Of a stretch of 27,993 bases of DNA, positions 18,205 through 25,650 are shown piece by piece; within the stretch, counting starts at the first letter, position 1; every line of letters starts with the position of its first letter. Below the pieces are notes generated by a model. The model saw only the letters and a list, made by a program, of their open reading frames with translations, was not told the origin of the DNA and searched no databases. A program made the translations under genes and the position numbers. The stretch covers positions 1 to 27,993 of the forward strand of contig DASXPN010000018.1 in assembly GCA_036493595.1 (NCBI GenBank). Direction: 5' to 3'. The stretch is from DATAES01 sp036493595. Its GTDB lineage: Bacteria; Actinomycetota; Acidimicrobiia; Acidimicrobiales; JACDCH01.

Positions 18205-18308
18205 CGCCGCCTCCGCGGGCGTCAGCTGCGAGTTCGGTGCAAGCAGGGCGACCCTACGTCACCCCGGCCTCGAGGTGTTCCTCCGGCCGCGCTCGATCGG
18301 TCGAGCCT
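18205..18308 (-). promoter_or_regulatory. Structured intergenic region/leader upstream of cbiM
   Basis: Three inverted repeats lie almost back to back, at 18291-18306, 18265-18289 and 18246-18264. A fourth short one (18208-18221, CGCC/GGCG arms) overlaps the GGAGG ribosome-binding site (complement of 18210-18214). On the minus strand ACGTAGGGT (complement of 18251-18259) repeats the element found at the cobI-cobF divergence and contains a TANNNT -10-like TAGGGT; if used, the leader would be about 40 bases. No B12-box (GCCACTG) or full cobalamin riboswitch is seen. The two distal hairpins may simply terminate the topoisomerase transcript. Confidence 0.5.
18291..18306 (-). terminator. Possible U-less terminator hairpin after topoisomerase IB
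   Basis: Arms GCTCGA and TCGAGC are perfectly complementary around a 4-base loop and begin 2 bases after the topoisomerase stop codon. There is no T run. The next inverted repeat (18265-18289, arms CGGCC/GGCCG with inner GAGG/CCTC) follows directly and may act with it. Placement right at the gene end favours a terminator, but this is a weak call. Confidence 0.35.
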
Positions 18309-19334
18309 TCAATGGTCCGGCAGGATCGCGAGCAGCTTGCGCTCCTCGGCGCGCAGACCGCCCGCGGCGCGCTTCGGACCCTCGTCCCACCTCTCACCGA
18401 GCGTGCCGGCTTCGAAGTCGGCGAGCACCACTGGGTGAACGTACGAGTTGCGACAGACCGTCACCGTGTTGCCCAAGCGATCGGCCACCGAACGCAGTGA
18501 GTCGTTGATCGCGGAGCTGGCCGCACGCGTGGACCTCGGCGGATCGAGCGGGCTCAGCACTTCGGCGGCGAGCAGGCTCGCGCCCCACGTGCGAAATGTC
18601 TTCGCCGTCACGTCGAGTCCCGTCCCGTCGCGCAGGTAGTCGTTGACGTCGGTCGAGCTGATCGGCGTCGCGACATCATCGTCGTCGAGGTACTGGAACA
18701 GGTTCTGACCCGGCAGCTCCTGGCAACGACGCACCACACGAGCCAGACGGGGGTCGCAGCACGACACGTCGAACCGTCGGCCGCCCTTGCCGGGGAAGCG
18801 CATCCGCATCCGGTTCCCCTCGAGGTCGAGATGCGAGCACCGAAGGGTGGTGAGTCCGAACGAACGGTTGTCGCGCGCGTACTCGGCATTGCCGATACGC
18901 ACGTAGGTGAGGTCGAGCAACGAGACCACCGCGGCCAGCAACCGCTCACGACCGAGTTGTGGACTGCGGAGATCGGCGTCGATCTGCGATCGCAGCTTGC
19001 CGAGAGTCGCGCCGAAGGCAGGCAGCTGATCGAACTTCCGGCGCTCACGGCGCGACCGGAACGCCGGGTGGTAACGGTACTGCTTGCGGCCGCGGGCGTC
19101 GCGTCCGGTGGCTTGCAAGTGGCCGTTCGGGTCGGCGCAGATCCACACGTCCGTCCACGCCGGCGGTACCGCCAGCCCGCGTATGCGCTCGAGGTCGCGC
19201 GCCGTCCTCACCTCGCGTCCCGTCGCCTCGCGGACGAAGCGGAAGCGCGCGTGACCGTGACGCCGGATACCGGGCTCGTCGTCGGTGACGTAGGTGAGGT
19301 GCGAGGAGGTGGGGTGTGTCGAGGGCGGCGGCAT
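18309..19334 (-). CDS. DNA topoisomerase IB, poxvirus/bacterial type
   Basis: This encodes 341 residues. The N-terminal domain (1-100) includes RIRGLAVPPAW, TDVWICADPNGHLQATGRDARGRKQYRYH. The catalytic domain shows Arg146 in LTYVRIGNAEYA, Lys183 in FPGKGGRRF, Arg248 in TAKTFRTWGAS, and the nucleophile Tyr298 in VCRNSYVHP, the complete pentad apart from the second-core His/Lys, which I did not place. The enzyme nicks and reseals one strand through a 3'-phosphotyrosine bond to relax supercoils. Length is normal for the family. It sits on the same strand between cobO (59 bases) and cbiM (104 bases), with no evident functional tie to B12. Confidence 0.93.
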   Translation of the reverse strand: MPPPSTHPTSSHLTYVTDDEPGIRRHGHARFRFVREATGREVRTARDLERIRGLAVPPAWTDVWICADPNGHLQATGRDARGRKQYRYHPAFRSRRERRKFDQLPAFGATLGKLRSQIDADLRSPQLGRERLLAAVVSLLDLTYVRIGNAEYARDNRSFGLTTLRCSHLDLEGNRMRMRFPGKGGRRFDVSCCDPRLARVVRRCQELPGQNLFQYLDDDDVATPISSTDVNDYLRDGTGLDVTAKTFRTWGASLLAAEVLSPLDPPRSTRAASSAINDSLRSVADRLGNTVTVCRNSYVHPVVLADFEAGTLGERWDEGPKRAAGGLRAEERKLLAILPDH

Positions 19335-19393
19335 CGGTGCTCGGTCGTGATGGAACGGATGGTTGCCGCATCGCTACCCGTCCGCTCGCCGAG

Positions 19394-19972
19394 TTAGAAG
19401 TCGATGCCCTTCTTGGCCCGGATGCCGGCCTTGTACGCGTGCTTGATCTCGGCGATCTCCGACACGGTGTCGGCGATGTCGATGAGGGCACCTGCGGCCT
19501 TGCGGCCCGTGCAGATGATGTTCACGTGCTCCGGCCGCTTCGTGATGGTCTCGACGACGTCGCCCGTGTCGATCCATCCCCAGTTGATCGGATACGTGAC
19601 CTCGTCGAGCACGACGAGTTGGTGATCGCCGGCATCTATGAGCGATTTCGCATGCGCCCACGCGCCGGCGGCGACGGCTTCGTCCTGCGTGAGATCCTCG
19701 GAATCCCACGTGAATCCCTCGCCCATCGCCCACCAGTCGACGCCGAGCTCCTTGCAGACCTTCTCCTCGCCGGTGCGCCATGTCCCCGACTTGAGGAACT
19801 GCACGACCGCCACCTTCCACCCGCGGGCGACGCCGCGGACGACGACACCGATGGCTGCGGAGGTCTTGCCCTTGCCCGCACCGGTGTTGACGAGCACCAG
19901 CGATGGTGCCCGCTGCAAGGTGTCAGGACGAGGGTCGTCCGTTGGGATGTCGGCGGCGTCGCGTTCGGGCAT
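19394..19972 (-). CDS. cobO: Cob(I)yrinic acid a,c-diamide adenosyltransferase CobO (BtuR/CobA type)
   Basis: This encodes 192 residues. The P-loop variant is NTGAGKGKTSAA (about 29-40), followed by VAVVQFLKSGTWRTGEE, LVVLDEVTYPINWGWID and INWGWID-linked RPEHVNIICTGRKA, all diagnostic of the CobA/CobO/PduO-unrelated BtuR family. It transfers the adenosyl group from ATP to Co(I) corrinoid. A strong AGGAGGG site lies upstream, within the 10-base gap after the cobB stop. It is the last clear corrin gene of the operon that begins at cobI. Confidence 0.95.
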   Translation of the reverse strand: MPERDAADIPTDDPRPDTLQRAPSLVLVNTGAGKGKTSAAIGVVVRGVARGWKVAVVQFLKSGTWRTGEEKVCKELGVDWWAMGEGFTWDSEDLTQDEAVAAGAWAHAKSLIDAGDHQLVVLDEVTYPINWGWIDTGDVVETITKRPEHVNIICTGRKAAGALIDIADTVSEIAEIKHAYKAGIRAKKGIDF

Positions 19973-19982
19973 CAGTCCCTCC

Positions 19983-21323
19983 TCATGGCACGAGTCTGCT
20001 CGCGCGACAGCGGTCCACGAACGAAGTCATGCGGGAGGGGTCGCCACCTGCGTGATGGTGGAGATACGTCGCGAGCAGCGACGGTGAGGCGAAGCCGTCG
20101 GTCGTGGTCGCGAAACGGCTCGTGAGCTCGACCGCATCACCCGGTGGATCACACGTCGAGTAGTGGAACTCGTGGCCTCGCAGCTCGGTTCCGGCCGGAC
20201 CGATCGGACTGTCGACGGCGACGCGCCCGTGGCGGTAGCCGAGAACGAGACGCTCGCCGAGCGTCGCCCGCGCCGGGAGCGCGCCGACCATCGCGTGGCC
20301 GTCGACGTCACGCGCGAGCCAGAGGAGGCCGCCGCACTCGGCCCATACGGGGAGACCGTGGCTGATCCGTTCGGCGGTGCCGCGCAGCAGCGTGGTGTTG
20401 GCGGCGAGCTCGGCGCCGTAGATCTCGGGGAAGCCGCCGCCGATCATCAGTCCGTCGATCGCTTCGGGGAACGATGCATCGTGGAGAGGGTCGAACGGCA
20501 CGATCTCAGCACCGGCCCCCTCGAGCGCCTCGATGTTGTCGCGATAGCTGAAGGTGAAGGCCGCGCCGCACGCGACGGCGATACGGCACGGACCGACGGG
20601 TTCGGGTTCCACGACGGCGGCTGCCAGTCGCGGCGGTGCCGAGCGAGCGATCGCCTCGATCGCTCCGAGGTCGAAGCCCTGAGTGACCGCGCCCGCAAGG
20701 CGCGCGAGGGCTGCCTGCACGGCCTGCGGATGCTCGGCGACAGGGACGAGCCCGAGATGACGATCACGCCAGACGAGCGCGTCGTCGCGGCGCAGACATC
20801 CGACGACCGGCAAGCCGAGCGGTTCGAGCGCGTCGCGTAACAGCCGTTCGTGGGTCGCCGAACCCACCCGGTTGAGGACGACTCCGGCGAGACGCACCGA
20901 GCGGTCGTGGTCGCGGTAGCCGCGAACCATCGCAGCGATCGACGCGCTCATCGACGATGCGTCGACCACGAGCAACACCGGCGCGTCGAGCAATCGCGCG
21001 ACATCCGCGGTCGAGGACGGTGCTCCGTCGACCGCGCCGTCGAAGAGTCCCATCACACCTTCGACGACGAGCACGTCTGCGCCGAGCGCGGCGCGGTTGG
21101 CGAGCGGCGCGATCGCGTCGGTCCCGCACAGCCAGGGATCGAGGTTGCGCGGCGGGCGCCCGCACGCGAGCGCGTGGTAACCGGGATCGATGAAGTCCGG
21201 GCCGACCTTGGCCCCGGCGGCCCGCACGCCGCGTGCCGTGAGCGCGGCCAGCAAGCCGGTCGCGACCGTTGTCTTGCCCACTCCGGACGACACGCCGGCG
21301 ACGACGATGCGAGGGCCGAGCAC
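19983..21323 (-). CDS. cobB: Cobyrinic / hydrogenobyrinic acid a,c-diamide synthase CobB/CbiA
   Basis: This encodes 446 residues. The N-terminal ATP-binding domain has GVSSGVGKTT (10-19), KVGPDFIDPGYH and the EGVMGLFDG stretch. The C-terminal class I glutamine amidotransferase-like domain has MIGGGFPE, the nucleophile Cys330 in WAECGGLLWL, and GHEFHYS with His384/His387. It amidates the a and c side chains using glutamine and ATP. Whether the natural substrate carries cobalt (CbiA role) or not (CobB role) cannot be told from sequence. The start is GTG 21323, directly abutting the cbiX TGA with no gap. Confidence 0.94.
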   Translation of the reverse strand: MLGPRIVVAGVSSGVGKTTVATGLLAALTARGVRAAGAKVGPDFIDPGYHALACGRPPRNLDPWLCGTDAIAPLANRAALGADVLVVEGVMGLFDGAVDGAPSSTADVARLLDAPVLLVVDASSMSASIAAMVRGYRDHDRSVRLAGVVLNRVGSATHERLLRDALEPLGLPVVGCLRRDDALVWRDRHLGLVPVAEHPQAVQAALARLAGAVTQGFDLGAIEAIARSAPPRLAAAVVEPEPVGPCRIAVACGAAFTFSYRDNIEALEGAGAEIVPFDPLHDASFPEAIDGLMIGGGFPEIYGAELAANTTLLRGTAERISHGLPVWAECGGLLWLARDVDGHAMVGALPARATLGERLVLGYRHGRVAVDSPIGPAGTELRGHEFHYSTCDPPGDAVELTSRFATTTDGFASPSLLATYLHHHAGGDPSRMTSFVDRCRASRLVP

Positions 21324-22205
21324 TCAGTGCACGTGGGATTGAGGGTGCGCGTGGCCGCGATGTTCGGCCGCGAGATGCGAGTGCCCGACGCCTCTCGGCT
21401 GCGCGACGCGCTCGTCGAGACCGGGCCACGGCGATCGATAGCTGCAGGTGTCGCAGTTCGTGCGATGCAACCCGTCGAGCGCCTCGACGTGACGCTGCTC
21501 GATGACCGAAGTCAGCCTCGGATCAGGACCGAAGTAACCGGCGTCGACGACACCTGTGCCGGTGCGAGTGGTGAAGTCGGCGATGTGCTCGCGGGCGCGC
21601 TCGATGAGCTTGCCGGTGGCGAGGAACCAGAAGAACACCGCCACGCGTTCGTGGCCGAGGCGGGCGACGCGCTCGAGCCCGTCGGGAACCGATGGCCACG
21701 TGACGCCCGTGAACGCGACTTCGACGTCGGGTGCGCCGGACCACTCGGCCAGCAAGCGGGCGGCCCGGCACGCTTCGGCGTTCGCGTCGGGATCGGACGT
21801 GCCGCGTGCGATCAACAGCAACGGCAGGCCGGCACCGTGCGCGGCGTCGAGGCGGTCGTGGGCGATGGTGAGCAGCTCCGGTACGACGCCCAGCGGCGAT
21901 CCGAAGCGCACGTCGACGGACGGATGGCGGGCTCGGCCCTCGAGCACCACCGCGGGCACGTCGTTCTTGCCGTGGCCGGCGGCGAGCAACATCAGCGGCT
22001 GCACGGTGATCCGGGTGCAACCGGCATCGACCAGGCGATCGAGCACCTTGCCGGCCGGCGGGTCAGCCAGCTCGAGGAACCCGAGGTCGACCGCGATGTC
22101 GGGCAGCGCGGCCGCCGCCGCCGCTCCGAGCGCCCGGGCCTCGTCGACGCCCGCAGGCGAGCTCGACCCGTGCGCCACCAGCAGCAGTCCTTCTCTTCCC
22201 GTCAT
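21324..22205 (-). CDS. cbiX: CbiX-type chelatase (sirohydrochlorin cobaltochelatase-like), His-rich tail and CxxC
   Basis: This encodes 293 residues, a long form with two chelatase-like halves. Half 1 has LLVAHGSSSP (His12) and LMLLAAGHGKNDVP (His78), the catalytic His pair. Half 2 has LLIARGTSDPD and AVFFWFLATGKLIERA, where the His is replaced by Arg. Toward the end lies NCDTCSYRSPWPG (C251, C254), and the last ~20 residues hold six histidines (GHSHLAAEHRGHAHPQSHVH). Bacillus-type CbiX also has a His-rich region and a CxxC linked to an Fe-S cluster, so metal handling is likely. It inserts Co2+ into a tetrapyrrole. ATG 22205 overlaps the cobH stop in ATGA. Confidence 0.85.
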   Translation of the reverse strand: MTGREGLLLVAHGSSSPAGVDEARALGAAAAAALPDIAVDLGFLELADPPAGKVLDRLVDAGCTRITVQPLMLLAAGHGKNDVPAVVLEGRARHPSVDVRFGSPLGVVPELLTIAHDRLDAAHGAGLPLLLIARGTSDPDANAEACRAARLLAEWSGAPDVEVAFTGVTWPSVPDGLERVARLGHERVAVFFWFLATGKLIERAREHIADFTTRTGTGVVDAGYFGPDPRLTSVIEQRHVEALDGLHRTNCDTCSYRSPWPGLDERVAQPRGVGHSHLAAEHRGHAHPQSHVH

Positions 22206-22807
22206 GGTGACTCTCCTTCGAGAAGTCGCAGCAACGCGTTGAGCACGGCAGCGGCGACGGCGCTGCCGCCGCGCTCTCCCACGTTGGTGATCGAGATGGC
22301 GCGCAACGGTCCACTCCACAGCGCGGCTTTGGACTCTGCGGCGCCGACGTAGCCGACGGGCAGCCCGATGACCGCCGCCGGCATCAGCGCGCCGCTGGCG
22401 TGCAAGCGCGACAGTTCCGCCAACGCGGTCGGTGCGTTGCCGACAACCCACAGGGCCCCCGACGGATGGCGCTGTGCCGCGAGCGCGAAGGCAGTTGCGC
22501 TACGGGTCGAGCCGCGTGGCGCGACGCGTACGTCATCGAGCAGGCAGGTCGTCACGATGCGCCGCGTGCCCGCGGCGACCATGGCGGAGTCGACAACGAC
22601 GGGCGCCCGGTTACGCAGCGCCGCGAGCGCGGCGTCGACGGCCTCGTCGCCGATGCGTGCTGAGGTGGCGAAGCTCTCGTCCGCAGTCGCGTGGACCATG
22701 CGGGCGACGACGTCGCGCGGTCCCGCCGGCCAGTTCGAGAGGTCGACGCGCGCGTTCATGATGCGGTAGCTCTCGACTTCGATCGGATGCGGCGCCGTCT
22801 GTTTCAT
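22202..22807 (-). CDS. cobH: Precorrin-8X methylmutase (CobH/CbiC)
   Basis: This encodes 201 residues. Motifs are IEVESYRIMNA at 9-19, RMVHATAD with the active-site His39, and later VVDSAMVAAG, ALWVVGNAPTALAEL, and PAAVIGLPVGYVGAAESK. The last two are characteristic of the CobH/CbiC fold. The enzyme moves the C11 methyl group to C12 to give hydrogenobyrinic or cobyrinic acid. It overlaps both neighbours by 4 bases. The cobH and cbiC forms cannot be separated by sequence alone. Confidence 0.95.
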   Translation of the reverse strand: MKQTAPHPIEVESYRIMNARVDLSNWPAGPRDVVARMVHATADESFATSARIGDEAVDAALAALRNRAPVVVDSAMVAAGTRRIVTTCLLDDVRVAPRGSTRSATAFALAAQRHPSGALWVVGNAPTALAELSRLHASGALMPAAVIGLPVGYVGAAESKAALWSGPLRAISITNVGERGGSAVAAAVLNALLRLLEGESP

Positions 22808-24456
22808 GTCGCGTACCCGCGGGGCGTGACGATGCGATCGCCATGCAGCGTCGTCGTCGAGCTGCCGACGATGACGATGGACAGCATCCCGACCCGGTCA
22901 GGATCGAGCGCGCCGAGGGTCGTGATCGCGACGTGCTGGTCAGGGCGCGACGCGTCCGTGACGACGCCGACCGGCGTCACCGGCGATCGCGCTTTGAGCA
23001 GGATCGAGCGCGCCGCGTCGAGCTGCCACGTTCGGCGCTGCGAGCGAGGGTTGTAGAGCGCGACCGCGAGATCGCTCGCCGCCACGGCGCGCAGCCGTTG
23101 CTCGATGACCGACCACGGCGTGAGCAGGTCGGACAGGCTGACAATGGCGTGGTCGTGCGCGAGCGGGGCACCGAGCAGCGCAGCCGCCGCCGACGCAGCC
23201 GTGACGCCGGGGATCACTTCGATCGGGGGCGCGCCATTCGTGGCCGCGAGCTCGTGCACGAGCCCGGCCATCGCGAACACGCCCGGATCGCCCGAGCACA
23301 CGAGCGCGACGCGCGATCCGGCCGCGGCCCGCGCCAACGCCTCGAGGCAACGATCCGCCTCGGCACCGATGGGCCGCCTGATCACGTCCTGGGTGGGACC
23401 GAGCAGATCGGCGCACTGGTCGACATAGCGGTCGTAGCCGATCACGACGTCCGCATGACGCACCGCCGCGGTCGCGGCTGCGGTGCGATGGCGCGGGTCA
23501 CCGGGACCGAGACCGACCACCGACACCGAACCCTCGGGCCGCGCCCGCCTCGCGATCGCGACGGTCACCGTCGCACCCTTCTGCTTCGTCACGAGGAGCT
23601 CCGCGCCCGGCCCGGCGGCGGCGAGGGCCGCGGCCTCTGCGACGCTCGGTGTGCCGACCTCCGCGGCGACGACGGCGCTCGGATTGGGCACCTCGACCTT
23701 CGCCAGCGTGGCCGCGTCGAAGGCGCGCACCGGCAGTCCGATCGCCGTCACGACATCATCGGCGGCCCGCCGGTCGATCGTCGCGACGAGTGCCAGCGAT
23801 TGGCGCGCGAGTCCGGCCGCGGCGAGCGCGCCGGCGAGCAACTCGTCCGCGGCGCCGGCGGCCGCGTCGGTCGACGCACCGATACCGGCGACCAGTGAGG
23901 GCGGATGCAACACAACCTCTCCCGCGATCGGAACGACCGCGCGGTCGGTGACACGAACGACACACGGTCCGGCACCGGATGCGAACGGCAAGGGCCAGTC
24001 GAGCTCGTTGTCGACCCGCGGTGGGCGTCCGTCCAGCCATTCACGCGTGACCGCGGCAATGTCGCCAGTGCTGACGAACCGCGCGAGCGCGTCGAGTGCC
24101 GGCACCCCGGCCCCGTCCGAAGCGGTGGTGACAACAGCCGTGGCTCCGATGAGCGTCGCGACGTCGCGAGCGAGATCGTTCGCACCGCCCGCGTGACCGC
24201 CACACAACGCGATCGCGAAGCGCCCCGCCTCGTCGACGCACACGACCGCCGGGTCGGTGGCTTTGTCGCGGAGCAACGGCGCGATGACCCGGACCGCGAC
24301 CCCGGTGGCGCAGAACAGCACCACACCGTCGACCGACGACCACCGGGCGCGCACGGTGTCGGCGAGATCGCCGTGCGCCTTCTCGTACGGCAACTGCTGC
24401 GCCAGGCGGCGCCCGCCGTCGGTGATCGACACCGCGAGCACGTTCGCCGCGGTCAC
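22804..24456 (-). CDS. cbiG-cobJ: Fused CbiG-CobJ: cobalt-precorrin-5A hydrolase + precorrin-3B C17-methyltransferase
   Basis: This encodes 550 residues. Residues 1-305 are CbiG: VLFCATGVAVRVIAPLL, ALCGGHAGGAND (86-94), then LVAGIGASTDAAA and late VTKQKGATVTVAIAR. Residues 310-550 are a CobJ/CbiH SAM methyltransferase: VSVVGLGPGDPRH, VIGYDRYVDQCADLL, VALVCSGDPGVFAMA, VIPGVTAASAAAALLGAPLAHD and ALYNPRSQRRTWQL. CobJ contracts the ring while methylating C17, and CbiG opens the lactone and releases acetaldehyde in the cobalt-early pathway. The start is GTG 24456, overlapping the cobL stop as GTGA. Confidence 0.93.
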   Translation of the reverse strand: MTAANVLAVSITDGGRRLAQQLPYEKAHGDLADTVRARWSSVDGVVLFCATGVAVRVIAPLLRDKATDPAVVCVDEAGRFAIALCGGHAGGANDLARDVATLIGATAVVTTASDGAGVPALDALARFVSTGDIAAVTREWLDGRPPRVDNELDWPLPFASGAGPCVVRVTDRAVVPIAGEVVLHPPSLVAGIGASTDAAAGAADELLAGALAAAGLARQSLALVATIDRRAADDVVTAIGLPVRAFDAATLAKVEVPNPSAVVAAEVGTPSVAEAAALAAAGPGAELLVTKQKGATVTVAIARRARPEGSVSVVGLGPGDPRHRTAAATAAVRHADVVIGYDRYVDQCADLLGPTQDVIRRPIGAEADRCLEALARAAAGSRVALVCSGDPGVFAMAGLVHELAATNGAPPIEVIPGVTAASAAAALLGAPLAHDHAIVSLSDLLTPWSVIEQRLRAVAASDLAVALYNPRSQRRTWQLDAARSILLKARSPVTPVGVVTDASRPDQHVAITTLGALDPDRVGMLSIVIVGSSTTTLHGDRIVTPRGYAT

Positions 24457-25646
24457 GGTGTGCCCCAGACGACGAACACGGGGTTCTCCGCCCGCAGGCG
24501 AAGTTGCCCGTCAGGACCGATCGGCTCGCCACGGTTCACTTGCAGCTGCACCAGCGACCCGAGTCGCTGCGCCGCCGCATTGGCAGGGCCGATCGTCGCG
24601 AACGTCGCGACTGCGACGCCGCCGGGACGGAGTCGTTCGAGCGCGGCGTCGAGCACGTCGACTCCCCCACCGCCGACGAACACGCGGTCGGGATCCGGCA
24701 AGCCGGCGAACGCGTCGGGCGCGGCGCCCCGGACGACCACGACAGGTGTGCCCGGCGCGTTGGCGTCGATCTGTGTCGCGGCGGCGGCGTCGCGTTCGAT
24801 GGCGAACACCCGCAACGCGGGCACGAGTCGTGAGGCCTCGATGCCGACGCTGCCGCTGCCCGCGCCGACATCCCACAGCACACCGCCGGACGGCAGCTCG
24901 AGCTTGCCGAGGACGACGCCGCGTACCTCGGCCTTCGTGATGAGGCCGCCTCGGTGGGCGAACCGGGTCTCGTCGCGCCCCCATCCGGTCGAGGCTGTCG
25001 GCGCTACTTCGGTGCCCGGTGTCACGAACACGACGACCGAGAACGGATCCCATGTGCTCGAGCCGAGCCCTTCGAGATCCGTACGCGTCAGCGATGCGCC
25101 CGGCTCACCGAGATGGCTGCACACCCACACGTCGCGTGGGCCGCAGCCGGCGTCGACGGCGGCGCGTCCGAGTGCCTCCGGTGGTGAGTCGCGTGAGACG
25201 AGCACCGCGACCTTGTGATGGCGGACGACGGCCTCAGCGGCAGGAGCGACGGGACGGCCGTGACACGTCGCGATGACGGCGTCGTCCCACGGCATCCCGA
25301 TGCGGGCGAAGGCGAGCGTGATCGACGAAGGAGCGGGATGGACCTCCAGCGCGGCGGGGCCGAGGCGCGCCGCGAGCACGCGCACGACGCCGAAGAAACC
25401 TGGGTCTCCGGACGCGAGGACGCACACGTCCTTGCCGGCTGCCGACTGCTCCGCGCACAGTTCGGCGAGCTCGTCGATACGTCCCCACAGCTCGACCGGC
25501 TCGCCTCGCAACGCGGCCGGGGTGAGATCCTCGTGCTGGCGGGCGCTGCCGACGAGAAGGTCAGCGCGGCGCAACGCGGCCTCGGCCTCCGGCCCGTACC
25601 ACGCGCCGCCGTGGAGCCCGACGACGGAGACCTTCGGCGCACTCAT
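24453..25646 (-). CDS. cobL: Precorrin-6Y C5,15-methyltransferase (decarboxylating) CobL (CbiE-CbiT fusion)
   Basis: This encodes 397 residues. The CbiE half (1-205) shows VSVVGLHGGAWYGPEA, LVGSARQ, VCVLASGDPGFFGVVRVL and VHPAPSSITLAFARIGMPWDDA. The CbiT half (about 205-397) begins with GWGRDETRFAHRGGLITKAEVR, followed by the SAM motif LWDVGAGSGSVGIEA and FVGGGG. It methylates C5 and C15 and removes the C12 acetate carboxyl. ATG 25646 lies 4 bases after the cobM stop. A single fused protein is the actinobacterial and proteobacterial form. Confidence 0.95.
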   Translation of the reverse strand: MSAPKVSVVGLHGGAWYGPEAEAALRRADLLVGSARQHEDLTPAALRGEPVELWGRIDELAELCAEQSAAGKDVCVLASGDPGFFGVVRVLAARLGPAALEVHPAPSSITLAFARIGMPWDDAVIATCHGRPVAPAAEAVVRHHKVAVLVSRDSPPEALGRAAVDAGCGPRDVWVCSHLGEPGASLTRTDLEGLGSSTWDPFSVVVFVTPGTEVAPTASTGWGRDETRFAHRGGLITKAEVRGVVLGKLELPSGGVLWDVGAGSGSVGIEASRLVPALRVFAIERDAAAATQIDANAPGTPVVVVRGAAPDAFAGLPDPDRVFVGGGGVDVLDAALERLRPGGVAVATFATIGPANAAAQRLGSLVQLQVNRGEPIGPDGQLRLRAENPVFVVWGTP

Positions 25647-25650
25647 GCGC

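Noticed and set aside
18205..18308. Cobalamin (B12) riboswitch before cbiM
   Set aside because: No GCCACTG B12 box or the surrounding conserved core is visible, and 104 bases is short for the whole element. Rfam would decide.
20850..22352. Plus-strand open frame of 500 codons opposite cobB and cbiX
   Set aside because: Antisense shadow with no recognisable motif or ribosome-binding site.
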